Origin: Propionibacteriaceae bacterium
GTDB taxonomy: Bacteria > Actinomycetota > Actinomycetes > Propionibacteriales > Propionibacteriaceae
Length of the DNA stretch: 6,202 bases
Direction: 5' to 3'
NCBI GenBank assembly: GCA_003153855.1
Contig: PMBM01000168.1
Coordinates: forward strand, 5,729-11,930
Shown here: in pieces, positions 1 to 6,202 of the stretch
How the letters are laid out: the number at the start of each line of letters is the position of its first letter
How positions within the stretch are numbered: position 1 is the first letter of the stretch
The notes under the pieces: generated by a model
What the model saw: the letters and a program-made list of their open reading frames with translations, nothing else
What the model was told of the DNA's origin: nothing
The model's database searches: none
Translations under genes and position numbers: made by a program

Positions 1-657
1 GTCGTCGTCTCGCACGCCGTCGACATGATGCGTACGTTCTGCGACGAGGCCGCCTGGCTCCGCAAGGGTCAGCTCATGGGTGTGGGACGCGCCAAGGACG
101 TCATCAACGAGTACGCGGACCAGGCGCACAACGCCTCGGCGCCGAGCAGCTCGTCGGACTCGTCGACCAGCAGTGAGTCCGCAAGTGCGCACCATGCCAA
201 GGGCCACTATGGCAGCGGTGAGGCCACGATCGACCGGTTCGAGCTCATCAGCGGCAACGGTGCGGAGGGTGGCGAGGTACGCCAGGTCCGTACAGGCGAC
301 CCGGTCACGATCCGCATGCACTTCACCTGTCACGAACCGGTCGCAAGCCCGATCTTCGGCTTCAACATCGAGCACGAGAGCGGCTTCCTCGTCTGGGGCC
401 ACAACAACGAGCAGTCCGACTGGACCTCGCCGTCCATGCAGCCTGGAGAGGGCTCGGTGGATCTAGTCATCCCGAGCTTCCCGCTGCGGCCCGGTGTGTT
501 CCGAATCGGCGGGGGCATCACCACGGACCGCAACTCCAAGACGGTGGATGCGTTCCTGCGTGCGCTGACATTCAGTGTGGGTACGGGAGACCCTTTCGAG
601 TCGGTCGGTGTGGCCGTCATGCACAGCCACTTCGAGAACCTCGTCCAGGGGAAGTGA
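1..657 (+). CDS. wzt: Wzt-type ABC transporter ATPase, C-terminal part (5' end outside window)
   Basis: This is the nucleotide-binding subunit of a polysaccharide ABC exporter. It would hydrolyse ATP at the inner face of the membrane, with a Wzm-like permease, to export an undecaprenyl-linked glycan. The frame is open from base 1, so the true start lies upstream and the ATG at 25 is internal. The first codons read VVVSHAVD, the switch-histidine (H-loop) motif that follows Walker B in ABC ATPases; Walker A, Q-loop and signature lie outside. The usual ATPase tail follows (C-D-E-A-A-W-L-R-K-G, then V-I-N-E-Y). Next comes a Ser-rich linker at about 133-198. Then there is a roughly 140-residue beta-rich domain with the pattern FGFNIEHESG...VWGHNN, typical of the Wzt C-terminal carbohydrate-binding domain. 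218 residues are visible. It converges with the minus-strand glycosyltransferase, leaving 9 bases between the stops. The glycan specificity cannot be read from the sequence. An ATPase for teichoic-acid export (TagH-like) is less likely because the C-domain matches Wzt-C style. Confidence 0.88.
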   Translation, partial: VVVSHAVDMMRTFCDEAAWLRKGQLMGVGRAKDVINEYADQAHNASAPSSSSDSSTSSESASAHHAKGHYGSGEATIDRFELISGNGAEGGEVRQVRTGDPVTIRMHFTCHEPVASPIFGFNIEHESGFLVWGHNNEQSDWTSPSMQPGEGSVDLVIPSFPLRPGVFRIGGGITTDRNSKTVDAFLRALTFSVGTGDPFESVGVAVMHSHFENLVQGK

Positions 658-666
658 GCGCGCCCT
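658..666. other. 9-base gap between convergent stop codons, no terminator
   Basis: The TGA of the plus-strand ATPase gene (655-657) and the TGA of the minus-strand glycosyltransferase gene (667-669 on +) are separated only by GCGCGCCCT. There is no room for a hairpin-plus-T-tract terminator, and I saw none in the flanking coding ends. Transcripts from the two sides probably overlap at their 3' ends unless Rho or another mechanism stops them. Confidence 0.8.
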
Positions 667-3600
667 TCAGTGGGTGAGGTTCCTGGCCAGCGCGGCGAGG
701 AACTGCTGGGTGCTCTCTCCCCAGGTCAGCCATTGGATCCCACCGGACCGTGGGGCCGTCCCCTCCGAGAGCGCCGCGAACCACGTCGTCAGCGCGTCCG
801 CAAGCGCGCCGGGTGAGTCACCCGAGAAGTACGAGACATCGTCGCCGGCGATCTCCTGAAACACGTGCAGGTCGCGTGCGAGCACGGGGATGTCGAAGCG
901 CGCCGCCTCGATGAGTGGAAGCCCGAAGCCCTCTCCGCGTGAGGCCATGAGGCAGCCGTCGCTGGCCTTGTACAGCTCCATGAGGTCCGTATCGCTGGCA
1001 TCGTCGAACCAGAACAGGTGCTTGAGCCACTGCGGGTGGTTCCGGATAGTCGAACTCAGGTCCATACGACCCCAACCCATGCGGCCGACGATGACGAGGT
1101 TGGCATCGACGCCCGCGTCCCAGAGCTGCGTGAACGCGTCGAGCGCCTGGTCATGGCCCTTGCGGGGCTCCAGTGTTCCGACCATCAGGATCGTCGGTGC
1201 CGTGCCCTTGGCGGGCAGTCCGGCGACCAGGTCCGAGCTGTGCCTGGTGGGCACGCTGTTCTCGATGTCAGCACCGAGGTGGAACCAGCTGACCGGCATC
1301 CCGATCCGCCCGGGCTCGTTGGCCTCGATCCACGCCGCCGCGTGGATCGCGGTGCTCTCGGAGATGCAGATCAACCCGTCGCCACGGCGGACGAGATGGT
1401 GGATGTAGTCGTCGAACCAGCTCAGTCCCGGCGGGAACCACTCCGGGTGGGCGCTCGCGATGAGGTCGTACAGTACGAACTGGCAGCTGACACCGATCGA
1501 GCGCAGCTGCTCGAGCATCGCCTCCATCGGCTCGGCGACGACCCCGTCCGGGATCTGCGACGGGAACATGCGGTCGTTGACATCGAGCCCCAGGAACACG
1601 TCGTCCTTGTGGGCGATGACAGGGTCGTCGGTGAGCTGTGGACAGCCGTAGCCGAGCAGCGCCGCGGAGAAGCTGCGCGCGTAGCGGAGCTCGCCGTCGT
1701 CGTCGCAGTAGACGGGCTCGACGCGGAAACCTGCCGGCGGCTTCGTCAGTAGCTCGCGGGCGATGCTCCGAACGACCCGCTGGACGCCGGTGCGAGCGTC
1801 CACACGCGCCATCGTGGAAACGTCCACGAGCAGCTGTCGCGCTGTGGGCGGCAGCGGGTGGTTCCTCATGAGGGCGCTCACCGTACGTCCCCACTCGAGC
1901 CCGTCCAGCAGGGGCTGCCGGGAGGCCACCCGCAGGATCTCCGCGTGGCGTGCGAGCGGTCCTTCGGTGTGGAGCCGTTCGATGGCGTCGCGGTAGATCT
2001 CGGCCTGGGCCGGCACGAACTCGTGCGTGCGGGTCCCTGAGGCGGCAGACTCCCAGGTCTTCTCGAGGACGTCGATGAGATCGGACTGTCCGCAGGCGGC
2101 TCCGAGAGGGATCTCGTCGTTCGTGACCACCGGGATGCCGCGGGCGCGACTGTCGAGGACCCAGCGCCACGAGGCGGGGTCGGGGGCCGTCGAGAGCTGC
2201 ACCGCAAAACGGATCTCGTCGACGATGTCGAAGGCATCTTCCTCCGAGAGCAGACGCCACCCGGCGGCGGGCTGAGCGCCCTCCAGCATGCCGGCCAGCA
2301 CGGCGCCGTACGGTTCGTTCTCGCGCTGGCCGATGATCACCAGCTCGGCTTCGCTGTTCGCCGACAGCCGGCTGTCCAGCCAGGCAGCGACGACGCGGTG
2401 CAGCAGCTGGCCGCCACCGCTGCCGAAGACCGCGACGACTGGTCGGCGCGCGCTCTTGGCGGGGTCGACGAGACTTCCGGGAAAGAGCATCGGGACACAG
2501 ACCCAGTCCGCGACGAACGCGTCACCGTGCTCGGCCCTCGCCAGGTCGAGGATCCGCGGGTCCGTGACCATGACGCCGTTCGCCGATGCGAGAACGTGGC
2601 GGTTCATCGCGACCCTGGATGTCGTCTCGCCGGCGTTCCGCGCCTCCATCAGCCGGTGCAGCGTGTCGTAGCCATCGGACTCGATGATGGTCTGCATCCA
2701 AGCGTCGAGAGGCTGCAGGTCGACGGAGGCGGAGCACGCCATGGCACGGTCCAGGTAGTAGTCGTCCAGGAGGATTGGTCCGGGGTGCTTGACCTGTACG
2801 TCCCGGACGTAGCCGAACGCGGGATCGTTGGCATAGTGATGCACGACCCGGTCGACGTCTCGCGAGTTCTGGTCGAACTCGTCGGGTGCCACGAGGAGTG
2901 CTGGCCCCTCGAAGTCCCACGCCGGGCCGTCGTGGCGGGTCACGATGCGTACGTCGTAGTGACGGTCGAACTCCTCGACGCTGTGAAGCAGCTGGCGTCG
3001 CGCCTGGGTCCCGCGAGGCGGCAGCGGAGTCACCAGGGCGAGCGTGGGCCGGTGAGGAGTAATCGGTGCGGGGCGCCGGGACCGTGACGGTTTCGCGACC
3101 GCTGACTCGAAGGCGGCGATGGCCCGTTTCGCCGAGTCGTCCCAGCTGAACGTCTTCGCCTGGACGAGGCCACGACGTGCGAGGTCGGACCGATAGGCGT
3201 CGTCGGTGAGGACTCGGAGCATCTTTGCTGCCATGTCGGAGGTGTCGTGCGGATTGAACAGTGCGTCGGGGTTCCCGATGACCTCGGGCAGCGAGGAGGT
3301 GTCCGCGGCGATCGTGGGAATGCCACAGCTCATCGCCTCGAGCGGCGGCAGACCGAAGCCCTCGTGCTGCGAGGGGAAGACGAAGGCAGTGGAGAGGTTG
3401 ATGAGCGCGACCATGTCCTCGTCGAGCACGAAGCCCGGGAAGACGATCTCTTGGTTGGTGAAGCCCTCGGTGTGTACGTGCGCCATGAGTCTCGGCCAGA
3501 TGTGAGGGTCGCCGCTGCCGACCATGACGAGCTGGTAGGTGTCGCGGATCTCCTCGGGGAGCATCGCGAATGCGGAGACCAGGCCGAACACGTTCTTGCG

Positions 3601-4308
3601 GGGGTCGACGCCGCCCGTGTACATGACGAACGGTTTCGTGATGCCGTAGCGCTGCCGCAGATCGGCCTCGCGGGCGGGGCTGATGGTGGCCGGTACGAAG
3701 ATGTCGTCGACAGCAGCCCTGATGTTGACGAGCCGCTCGGGGGGCAGGCCCATGAGCTCGCGGCCCTCACGCTGCGACGACTCGCTGATCGCCAGCAGGA
3801 CGTCTGCGCGGCGCAGCTCGGCCAACCGAAGGTGGTACCAGCGCTCGACCGCCGGGTCGCCCAGGTAGCGCCGCGAATCCAGCAGCGGGATCAAGTCGTA
3901 CAGCGTCGCGGAGGTTCGAGGACCGTCGAAATGGCGGTTCAGAGTCGTCACGGAGCTCTCCGTGGCCCCCTCGATGACGCTCGAGGAGTGGATGAGGTCG
4001 GGCTGTACCGAGTTGAGGAAGGCCTCGCGCAGGACCTGGGCCTGTCCCATGCGGCCGTGGTTCGGCACGAGGATGTCACCTGTCGGGGTCACCGTGTTCC
4101 AGATCAGCATGCGCTCATCCGGCAGGACGTCCGCAAGCAGCTCCCTGAGCGGCGCGACGGTGCCCGGCAGGCCGCCGGTCATGGCCACCCAGACGTCGTG
4201 GTTGCCGGCATTGCGAAGGATGCCCCGGGTCAGCGCGATGGTGTATCGCCCGATGCCCCGGCGGCGACTCTCGGTCTGGCCACCTTGCAGGTCGAGGAGG
4301 ATCTTCAC
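667..4308 (-). CDS. Multidomain glycosyltransferase (WbdA/MtfB-like, GT4 + degenerate GT-B + GT4)
   Basis: This is a large cytoplasmic or membrane-associated glycosyltransferase, probably the enzyme that builds the polysaccharide chain from GDP-mannose- or GDP-rhamnose-type donors. The start is a GTG overlapping the upstream stop (GTGA), with GGGGGA six bases upstream. The protein begins MKILLDLQGG, typical of this family, with GIGRYT at residues 18-23. Domain 1 (about 1-405) has GGVDPRKN (232-239) and HEGFGLPPLEA with the retaining-GT4 EX7E pair E316/E324. A basic, proline-rich linker spans 405-421. The middle module (about 422-800) opens like a GT-B domain (LVTPLPPRGT) and has a GT-B C-half (VAVFGSGGG, 625-633; RARGIPVVTND, 721-731), but no EX7E: the expected positions hold P711 and D719. 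Domain 3 (about 822-1213) starts LLVDVSTMARVDARTGVQRV and has GTLEPRKG (1044-1051) and GEGFGLPLIEA with E1126/E1134. E. coli O8/O9a WbdA polymerases have comparable serial GT domains. Linkage and sugar are inferred, not seen. Confidence 0.9.
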   Translation of the reverse strand: MKILLDLQGGQTESRRRGIGRYTIALTRGILRNAGNHDVWVAMTGGLPGTVAPLRELLADVLPDERMLIWNTVTPTGDILVPNHGRMGQAQVLREAFLNSVQPDLIHSSSVIEGATESSVTTLNRHFDGPRTSATLYDLIPLLDSRRYLGDPAVERWYHLRLAELRRADVLLAISESSQREGRELMGLPPERLVNIRAAVDDIFVPATISPAREADLRQRYGITKPFVMYTGGVDPRKNVFGLVSAFAMLPEEIRDTYQLVMVGSGDPHIWPRLMAHVHTEGFTNQEIVFPGFVLDEDMVALINLSTAFVFPSQHEGFGLPPLEAMSCGIPTIAADTSSLPEVIGNPDALFNPHDTSDMAAKMLRVLTDDAYRSDLARRGLVQAKTFSWDDSAKRAIAAFESAVAKPSRSRRPAPITPHRPTLALVTPLPPRGTQARRQLLHSVEEFDRHYDVRIVTRHDGPAWDFEGPALLVAPDEFDQNSRDVDRVVHHYANDPAFGYVRDVQVKHPGPILLDDYYLDRAMACSASVDLQPLDAWMQTIIESDGYDTLHRLMEARNAGETTSRVAMNRHVLASANGVMVTDPRILDLARAEHGDAFVADWVCVPMLFPGSLVDPAKSARRPVVAVFGSGGGQLLHRVVAAWLDSRLSANSEAELVIIGQRENEPYGAVLAGMLEGAQPAAGWRLLSEEDAFDIVDEIRFAVQLSTAPDPASWRWVLDSRARGIPVVTNDEIPLGAACGQSDLIDVLEKTWESAASGTRTHEFVPAQAEIYRDAIERLHTEGPLARHAEILRVASRQPLLDGLEWGRTVSALMRNHPLPPTARQLLVDVSTMARVDARTGVQRVVRSIARELLTKPPAGFRVEPVYCDDDGELRYARSFSAALLGYGCPQLTDDPVIAHKDDVFLGLDVNDRMFPSQIPDGVVAEPMEAMLEQLRSIGVSCQFVLYDLIASAHPEWFPPGLSWFDDYIHHLVRRGDGLICISESTAIHAAAWIEANEPGRIGMPVSWFHLGADIENSVPTRHSSDLVAGLPAKGTAPTILMVGTLEPRKGHDQALDAFTQLWDAGVDANLVIVGRMGWGRMDLSSTIRNHPQWLKHLFWFDDASDTDLMELYKASDGCLMASRGEGFGLPLIEAARFDIPVLARDLHVFQEIAGDDVSYFSGDSPGALADALTTWFAALSEGTAPRSGGIQWLTWGESTQQFLAALARNLTH

Positions 4309-4787
4309 TCGGCGTCCCCCGGAGAGGTCGACCGATCGTCAGGGTAGTTCGCCTTGAGCCCCGGAGACGCGCTCAACCTCCTTCGAATCCGCCGCAGCCC
4401 GTCGTTGCTGCGCGCCGCCGCGAGCCCGACGCCGAGCACCGGCTTGGCGATCGCCTTCGCTGAGACCCGAGCCACTCGCAATGCCCCACGGAAAGGAGCG
4501 GTGACCCGCCACGACCGCGAGCTCATCAGGGCCGCGTTCTCCACGCGGAAGCCGTCTGCGGCGTCGAGGGCCACGTGAAGCTCGCTGATCCTCTCCCCGG
4601 CCCGGATCAGCTGTGCCTCGGTGGAGCGCGCCCAGTCCTCGGACTGCTGAGCCCATTCCTCGACGGTCTCCAGCAGCGCCCTGGTGCGCTCGAGCTCCGC
4701 GGTCAGCGAAGTGATCTGCTCCTGGAGCGCGGCCGCGTCCCCGTCGGGCTTCTTCTCGATGCTTCGTGCTTTCGCCGCGCTCACCAT
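4305..4787 (-). CDS. Stand-alone coiled-coil protein with SRSWRVTAPFR motif, polysaccharide-cluster associated
   Basis: This is a 160-residue protein with no recognisable enzymatic domain. I place the start at ATG 4787, six bases after GGAAGG; a TTG at 4793 abuts that site directly and a GTG at 4784 is possible. Residues 1-18 are charged and probably disordered. Residues about 19-78 form a heptad-patterned coiled coil (ALQEQITSLTAELERTRALL and onward), including two Trp spaced seven residues apart in EWAQQSE/DWARSTE. Residues about 89-100 read SSRSWRVTAPFR, a motif commonly found after coiled coils in cell-surface glycosyltransferases and methyltransferases. A basic, amphipathic stretch follows (100-138, ending RRIRRRL) that could lie on the membrane surface. 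There is no signal peptide or clear transmembrane helix. Its stop overlaps the glycosyltransferase start by four bases, so the two are probably made together and may interact. By analogy with the coiled-coil part of WbdD, which binds and limits WbdA, a scaffold or chain-length role is possible, but that is inference. Confidence 0.8.
   Translation of the reverse strand: MVSAAKARSIEKKPDGDAAALQEQITSLTAELERTRALLETVEEWAQQSEDWARSTEAQLIRAGERISELHVALDAADGFRVENAALMSSRSWRVTAPFRGALRVARVSAKAIAKPVLGVGLAAARSNDGLRRIRRRLSASPGLKANYPDDRSTSPGDAE
4315..4320 (-). promoter_or_regulatory. Ribosome binding site of the glycosyltransferase gene
   Basis: On the minus strand GGGGGA lies six bases before the GTG start at 4308, inside the last codons of the coiled-coil gene. 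With the GTGA overlap it supports this GTG as the true start and suggests translational coupling. The match to the anti-Shine-Dalgarno sequence is G-rich rather than perfect. Confidence 0.5.
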
Positions 4788-4919
4788 GCACAACCTTCCG
4801 ACTGATCAGCGGACGGCTCACGGTGCGCCCGACCCGGTCTGGCAAAAACTGTACCGGTGGACCAACTTCCGGGCCGAACGGGCGTGTTTGCGCTCACCGG
4901 CAGGACCACGGTTCGTCCG
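4788..4919 (-). promoter_or_regulatory. Intergenic region with inverted repeat and weak promoter-like element
   Basis: This 132-base gap separates the GMD-like gene from the coiled-coil gene and is the only sizeable non-coding stretch in the window. At 4834-4857 there is an imperfect inverted repeat: arms CCGGT and ACCGG, with further wobble or G-C pairs inside around an A-rich loop. Read on the minus strand, one arm overlaps TACAGT (4848-4853 on +), which fits the TANNNT form of an actinobacterial -10 box and is followed by a T5 run. No convincing -35 was found at 16-18 bases. It could be a promoter/operator for the coiled-coil and glycosyltransferase pair, a weak attenuator, or nothing. No strong rho-independent terminator is visible after the GMD-like gene. 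Confidence 0.3.
4794..4799 (-). promoter_or_regulatory. Ribosome binding site of the coiled-coil gene
   Basis: GGAAGG on the minus strand sits six bases from ATG 4787 and touches the alternative TTG at 4793. The spacing selects the ATG (or the GTG at 4784, nine bases away) over the TTG, so the protein loses the first two residues of the longest open frame. Confidence 0.55.
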
Positions 4920-5873
4920 TCACGCGTCGAGGTCGACGGCCACCATGCTGGACACCAGATCGGCGAAGGACACACTCGGACGCCAGCCGAGCTCGTTCCG
5001 CGCGCGAGTGGCGTCGGCCACGAGAAGAGTGGGGTCGACCGGCCGGAAGAACGCCGGGTCCTGGACCACGTGCTTCTCCCAGTCCGCAACACCGGCGGCG
5101 AGGAACGCGGCGGCCACGAACTCCCGGACCGTATGGGCCTCTCCCGTACCGATGATGTAGTCGCCGGGCTCGGAGTGCTCAGCGGCGAGCGCCAGGGCGG
5201 CGACGTAGTCGGGAGCCCAGCCCCAGTCACGGCGAGCGTCGAGGTTTCCTAGGCGCAGCTCGGTCATCTCGCCCTTGGCGATGGCAGCGGCTCCCTGCGT
5301 GATCTTGCGGGTGACGAACGTCGGAGGACGCAACGGGGACTCGTGGTTGTACAGGATGAGACTCGAGGCGTGCAGGCCGCGGGCACGATAGACGCCGACC
5401 GCGAGGTGGGCGAGAGCCTTCGACGCCCCGTACGGGTTCACTGGCGCCAACGGGGTCGCCTCCGTCTGGGGCGACACGGTCGCCTCCCCGAACATCTCGG
5501 CGCTGGATGCCTGGACGAAGGAGATCTTGTCCCCGGTCCGTTCCTGCAGCTTCCAGGCCGTCTCCATCAGGAAGACGGCCGCGGCGCCGTTGACCTCGAC
5601 AGCGAGCACGGGCTCTGACCAGCAGAACGCCACGGAGCTCAGACCGCCCAGGTTGTAGATCTGGCTCGGCCGGATGTCGTCGAGCAACGCCGACAACGCG
5701 GCCCGCTCCGTCAGATCGCCCTCGTGCACGGTGATCAGGTCGGGGTCGAGCGGAGGCGGGTCGCCCGGACGTACGAGTCCGTGGACCTCGTAGCCGTGAG
5801 CATGGAGATGGCGGGTCAGGTACGTACCGTCCTGGCCCGTCGCGCCCGTGATGAAGGCCCGCGTCATCGCCAT
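4920..5873 (-). CDS. GMD-family short-chain dehydrogenase, non-canonical paralogue
   Basis: This is an NAD(P)-dependent extended short-chain dehydrogenase acting on a GDP-sugar, 317 residues (GMDs are usually about 320-370). The Rossmann motif GATGQDG is at 10-16. The catalytic region is QASSAEMFG (121-129, Ser124/Glu126) with NPYGASK (146-152, Tyr148/Lys152). LYNHESPLRP (174-183), FVTRKIT (186-192) and RDWGWAPDYV (215-224) are GMD signatures rather than those of RMD reductases. Departures from canonical GMD are Ser in place of the usual Thr in the catalytic triplet, SPLR instead of SPRR, and a short proline-rich segment (VRPGDPPPLDPDL) where GMDs carry the Arg-rich 'RR loop' used for tetramer and NADP contacts. 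Its last 100 residues align without gaps to the upstream GMD. The start ATG shares one base with the upstream stop (TGATG); a second ATG at 5867 has better spacing from GGGA. It may be a second dehydratase, or a paralogue recruited for the next step such as 4-keto reduction. Confidence 0.85.
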   Translation of the reverse strand: MAMTRAFITGATGQDGTYLTRHLHAHGYEVHGLVRPGDPPPLDPDLITVHEGDLTERAALSALLDDIRPSQIYNLGGLSSVAFCWSEPVLAVEVNGAAAVFLMETAWKLQERTGDKISFVQASSAEMFGEATVSPQTEATPLAPVNPYGASKALAHLAVGVYRARGLHASSLILYNHESPLRPPTFVTRKITQGAAAIAKGEMTELRLGNLDARRDWGWAPDYVAALALAAEHSEPGDYIIGTGEAHTVREFVAAAFLAAGVADWEKHVVQDPAFFRPVDPTLLVADATRARNELGWRPSVSFADLVSSMVAVDLDA

Positions 5874-6202
5874 CAGTCCCGGTGCAGGTGAGTCTGCTCC
5901 TTGAGGTCGTTCTCGACCATCATCCCTACGAGCTGCTCGAAGTCGACCTCCGGCTTCCAGCCGAGCTTCTCGCGGGCCTTCGTCGAGTCACCGACGAGCA
6001 GGTCGACCTCGGCAGGACGCATGAAGCGGGGGTCCTGCTTGACGTACTTCTCCCAGTCGGTGATGCCCACGTGGCCGAACGCCGCGTCGAGCAGCTCACG
6101 GATGGAGTGGGTGGCGCCGGTGCTGATGACGTAGTCGTCAGCGACCTCCTGCTGCAGCATCAGCCACATGGCGCGTACGTAGTCGCCGGCGAAGCCCCAG
6201 TC
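5873..6202 (-). CDS. gmd: GDP-mannose 4,6-dehydratase, C-terminal part (5' end outside window)
   Basis: GMD converts GDP-D-mannose to GDP-4-keto-6-deoxy-D-mannose, the precursor of GDP-D-rhamnose, GDP-L-fucose and GDP-perosamine. The frame is open to the window edge, so the ATG at 6169 is internal. The 109 visible residues begin [18 protein letters not shown] and continue with [36 protein letters not shown] and LGWKPEVDF, all conserved in the GMD C-terminal substrate-binding region. The Rossmann motif and catalytic residues are outside the window. The stop overlaps the start of the next gene by one base, so the two paralogues are probably translationally coupled in one operon. It looks more canonical than its neighbour (RPAEVD...GD kept intact). 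I am confident of the family; the end product of the pathway is not determined by this gene. Confidence 0.92.
   Translation of the reverse strand, partial: DWGFAGDYVRAMWLMLQQEVADDYVISTGATHSIRELLDAAFGHVGITDWEKYVKQDPRFMRPAEVDLLVGDSTKAREKLGWKPEVDFEQLVGMMVENDLKEQTHLHRD

Noticed and set aside
133..198. Ser-codon-rich stretch as a possible DNA repeat
   Set aside because: It is a short low-complexity interdomain linker using mixed Ser codons, not a regular repeat array.
1018..1752. Open frame of 244 codons on the + strand
   Set aside because: It is antisense to the third glycosyltransferase domain, with no recognisable motif and no ribosome binding site worth noting.
1268..2260. Open frame of 330 codons on the - strand in another frame of the glycosyltransferase gene
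   Set aside because: The translation is Arg/Pro/Ala-rich low-complexity typical of a shifted frame in GC-rich DNA, while the overlapping frame holds a continuous conserved glycosyltransferase.
3247..4347. Open frame of 366 codons on the + strand opposite the glycosyltransferase gene
   Set aside because: It is antisense to a clearly conserved coding region, its translation is Asp/Arg/Val/Gly/Glu-rich without motifs, and such frames are common opposite GC-rich genes with biased third positions.
4860..4919. Possible terminator after the GMD-like gene
   Set aside because: Only short stems of four to five pairs such as ACCG...CGGT can be formed, with no adjacent T-tract, so a rho-independent terminator is not supported.
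4684..5160. + strand open frame spanning the intergenic gap
   Set aside because: It overlaps two well-supported minus-strand genes, and its product is Ser/Arg-rich with no domain; it is kept open by composition.

Overview
The window is high-GC DNA with strong third-position G/C bias, GTG start use and tightly packed, overlapping genes. This suits a high-GC actinobacterium, but that is an inference from composition and protein style; there is no rRNA or other taxonomic marker. The theme is surface-polysaccharide biosynthesis and export.

Layout: (1) 1-657, + strand, is the C-terminal part of a Wzt-type ABC-transporter ATPase. It starts just before the switch-histidine loop and ends in a carbohydrate-binding Wzt-C-like domain. 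(2) 667-4308, - strand, is a 1213-residue multidomain glycosyltransferase with intact GT4-type domains at both ends and a degenerate GT-B-like module between them. (3) 4305-4787, - strand, is a 160-residue coiled-coil protein that overlaps the glycosyltransferase start by four bases. (4) 4788-4919 is the only real intergenic gap; it holds an imperfect inverted repeat and a weak promoter-like element. (5) 4920-5873, - strand, is a 317-residue short-chain dehydrogenase of the GDP-mannose 4,6-dehydratase (GMD) family with non-canonical features. (6) 5873-6202, - strand, is the C-terminal end of a more canonical GMD, cut by the window edge.

The four minus-strand genes read gmd -> gmd-like -> coiled coil -> glycosyltransferase and run convergently into the wzt-like gene with only 9 bases between the stop codons. 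A coherent reading is that GDP-mannose is converted to GDP-4-keto-6-deoxymannose and on to a 6-deoxyhexose nucleotide (GDP-D-rhamnose is one candidate). The large glycosyltransferase then builds a mannose- or rhamnose-type chain, and an ABC transporter with a glycan-recognising ATPase exports it. This resembles the parts list of Gram-negative ABC-dependent O-antigens (E. coli O8/O9a, Pseudomonas A-band). The most interesting points are the stand-alone coiled-coil protein, which could be a chain-length or scaffold factor; the degenerate middle GT module; and the tandem GMD paralogues, one of which lacks the usual 'RR loop'. No mobile elements, CRISPR arrays, tRNA or rRNA genes were seen.
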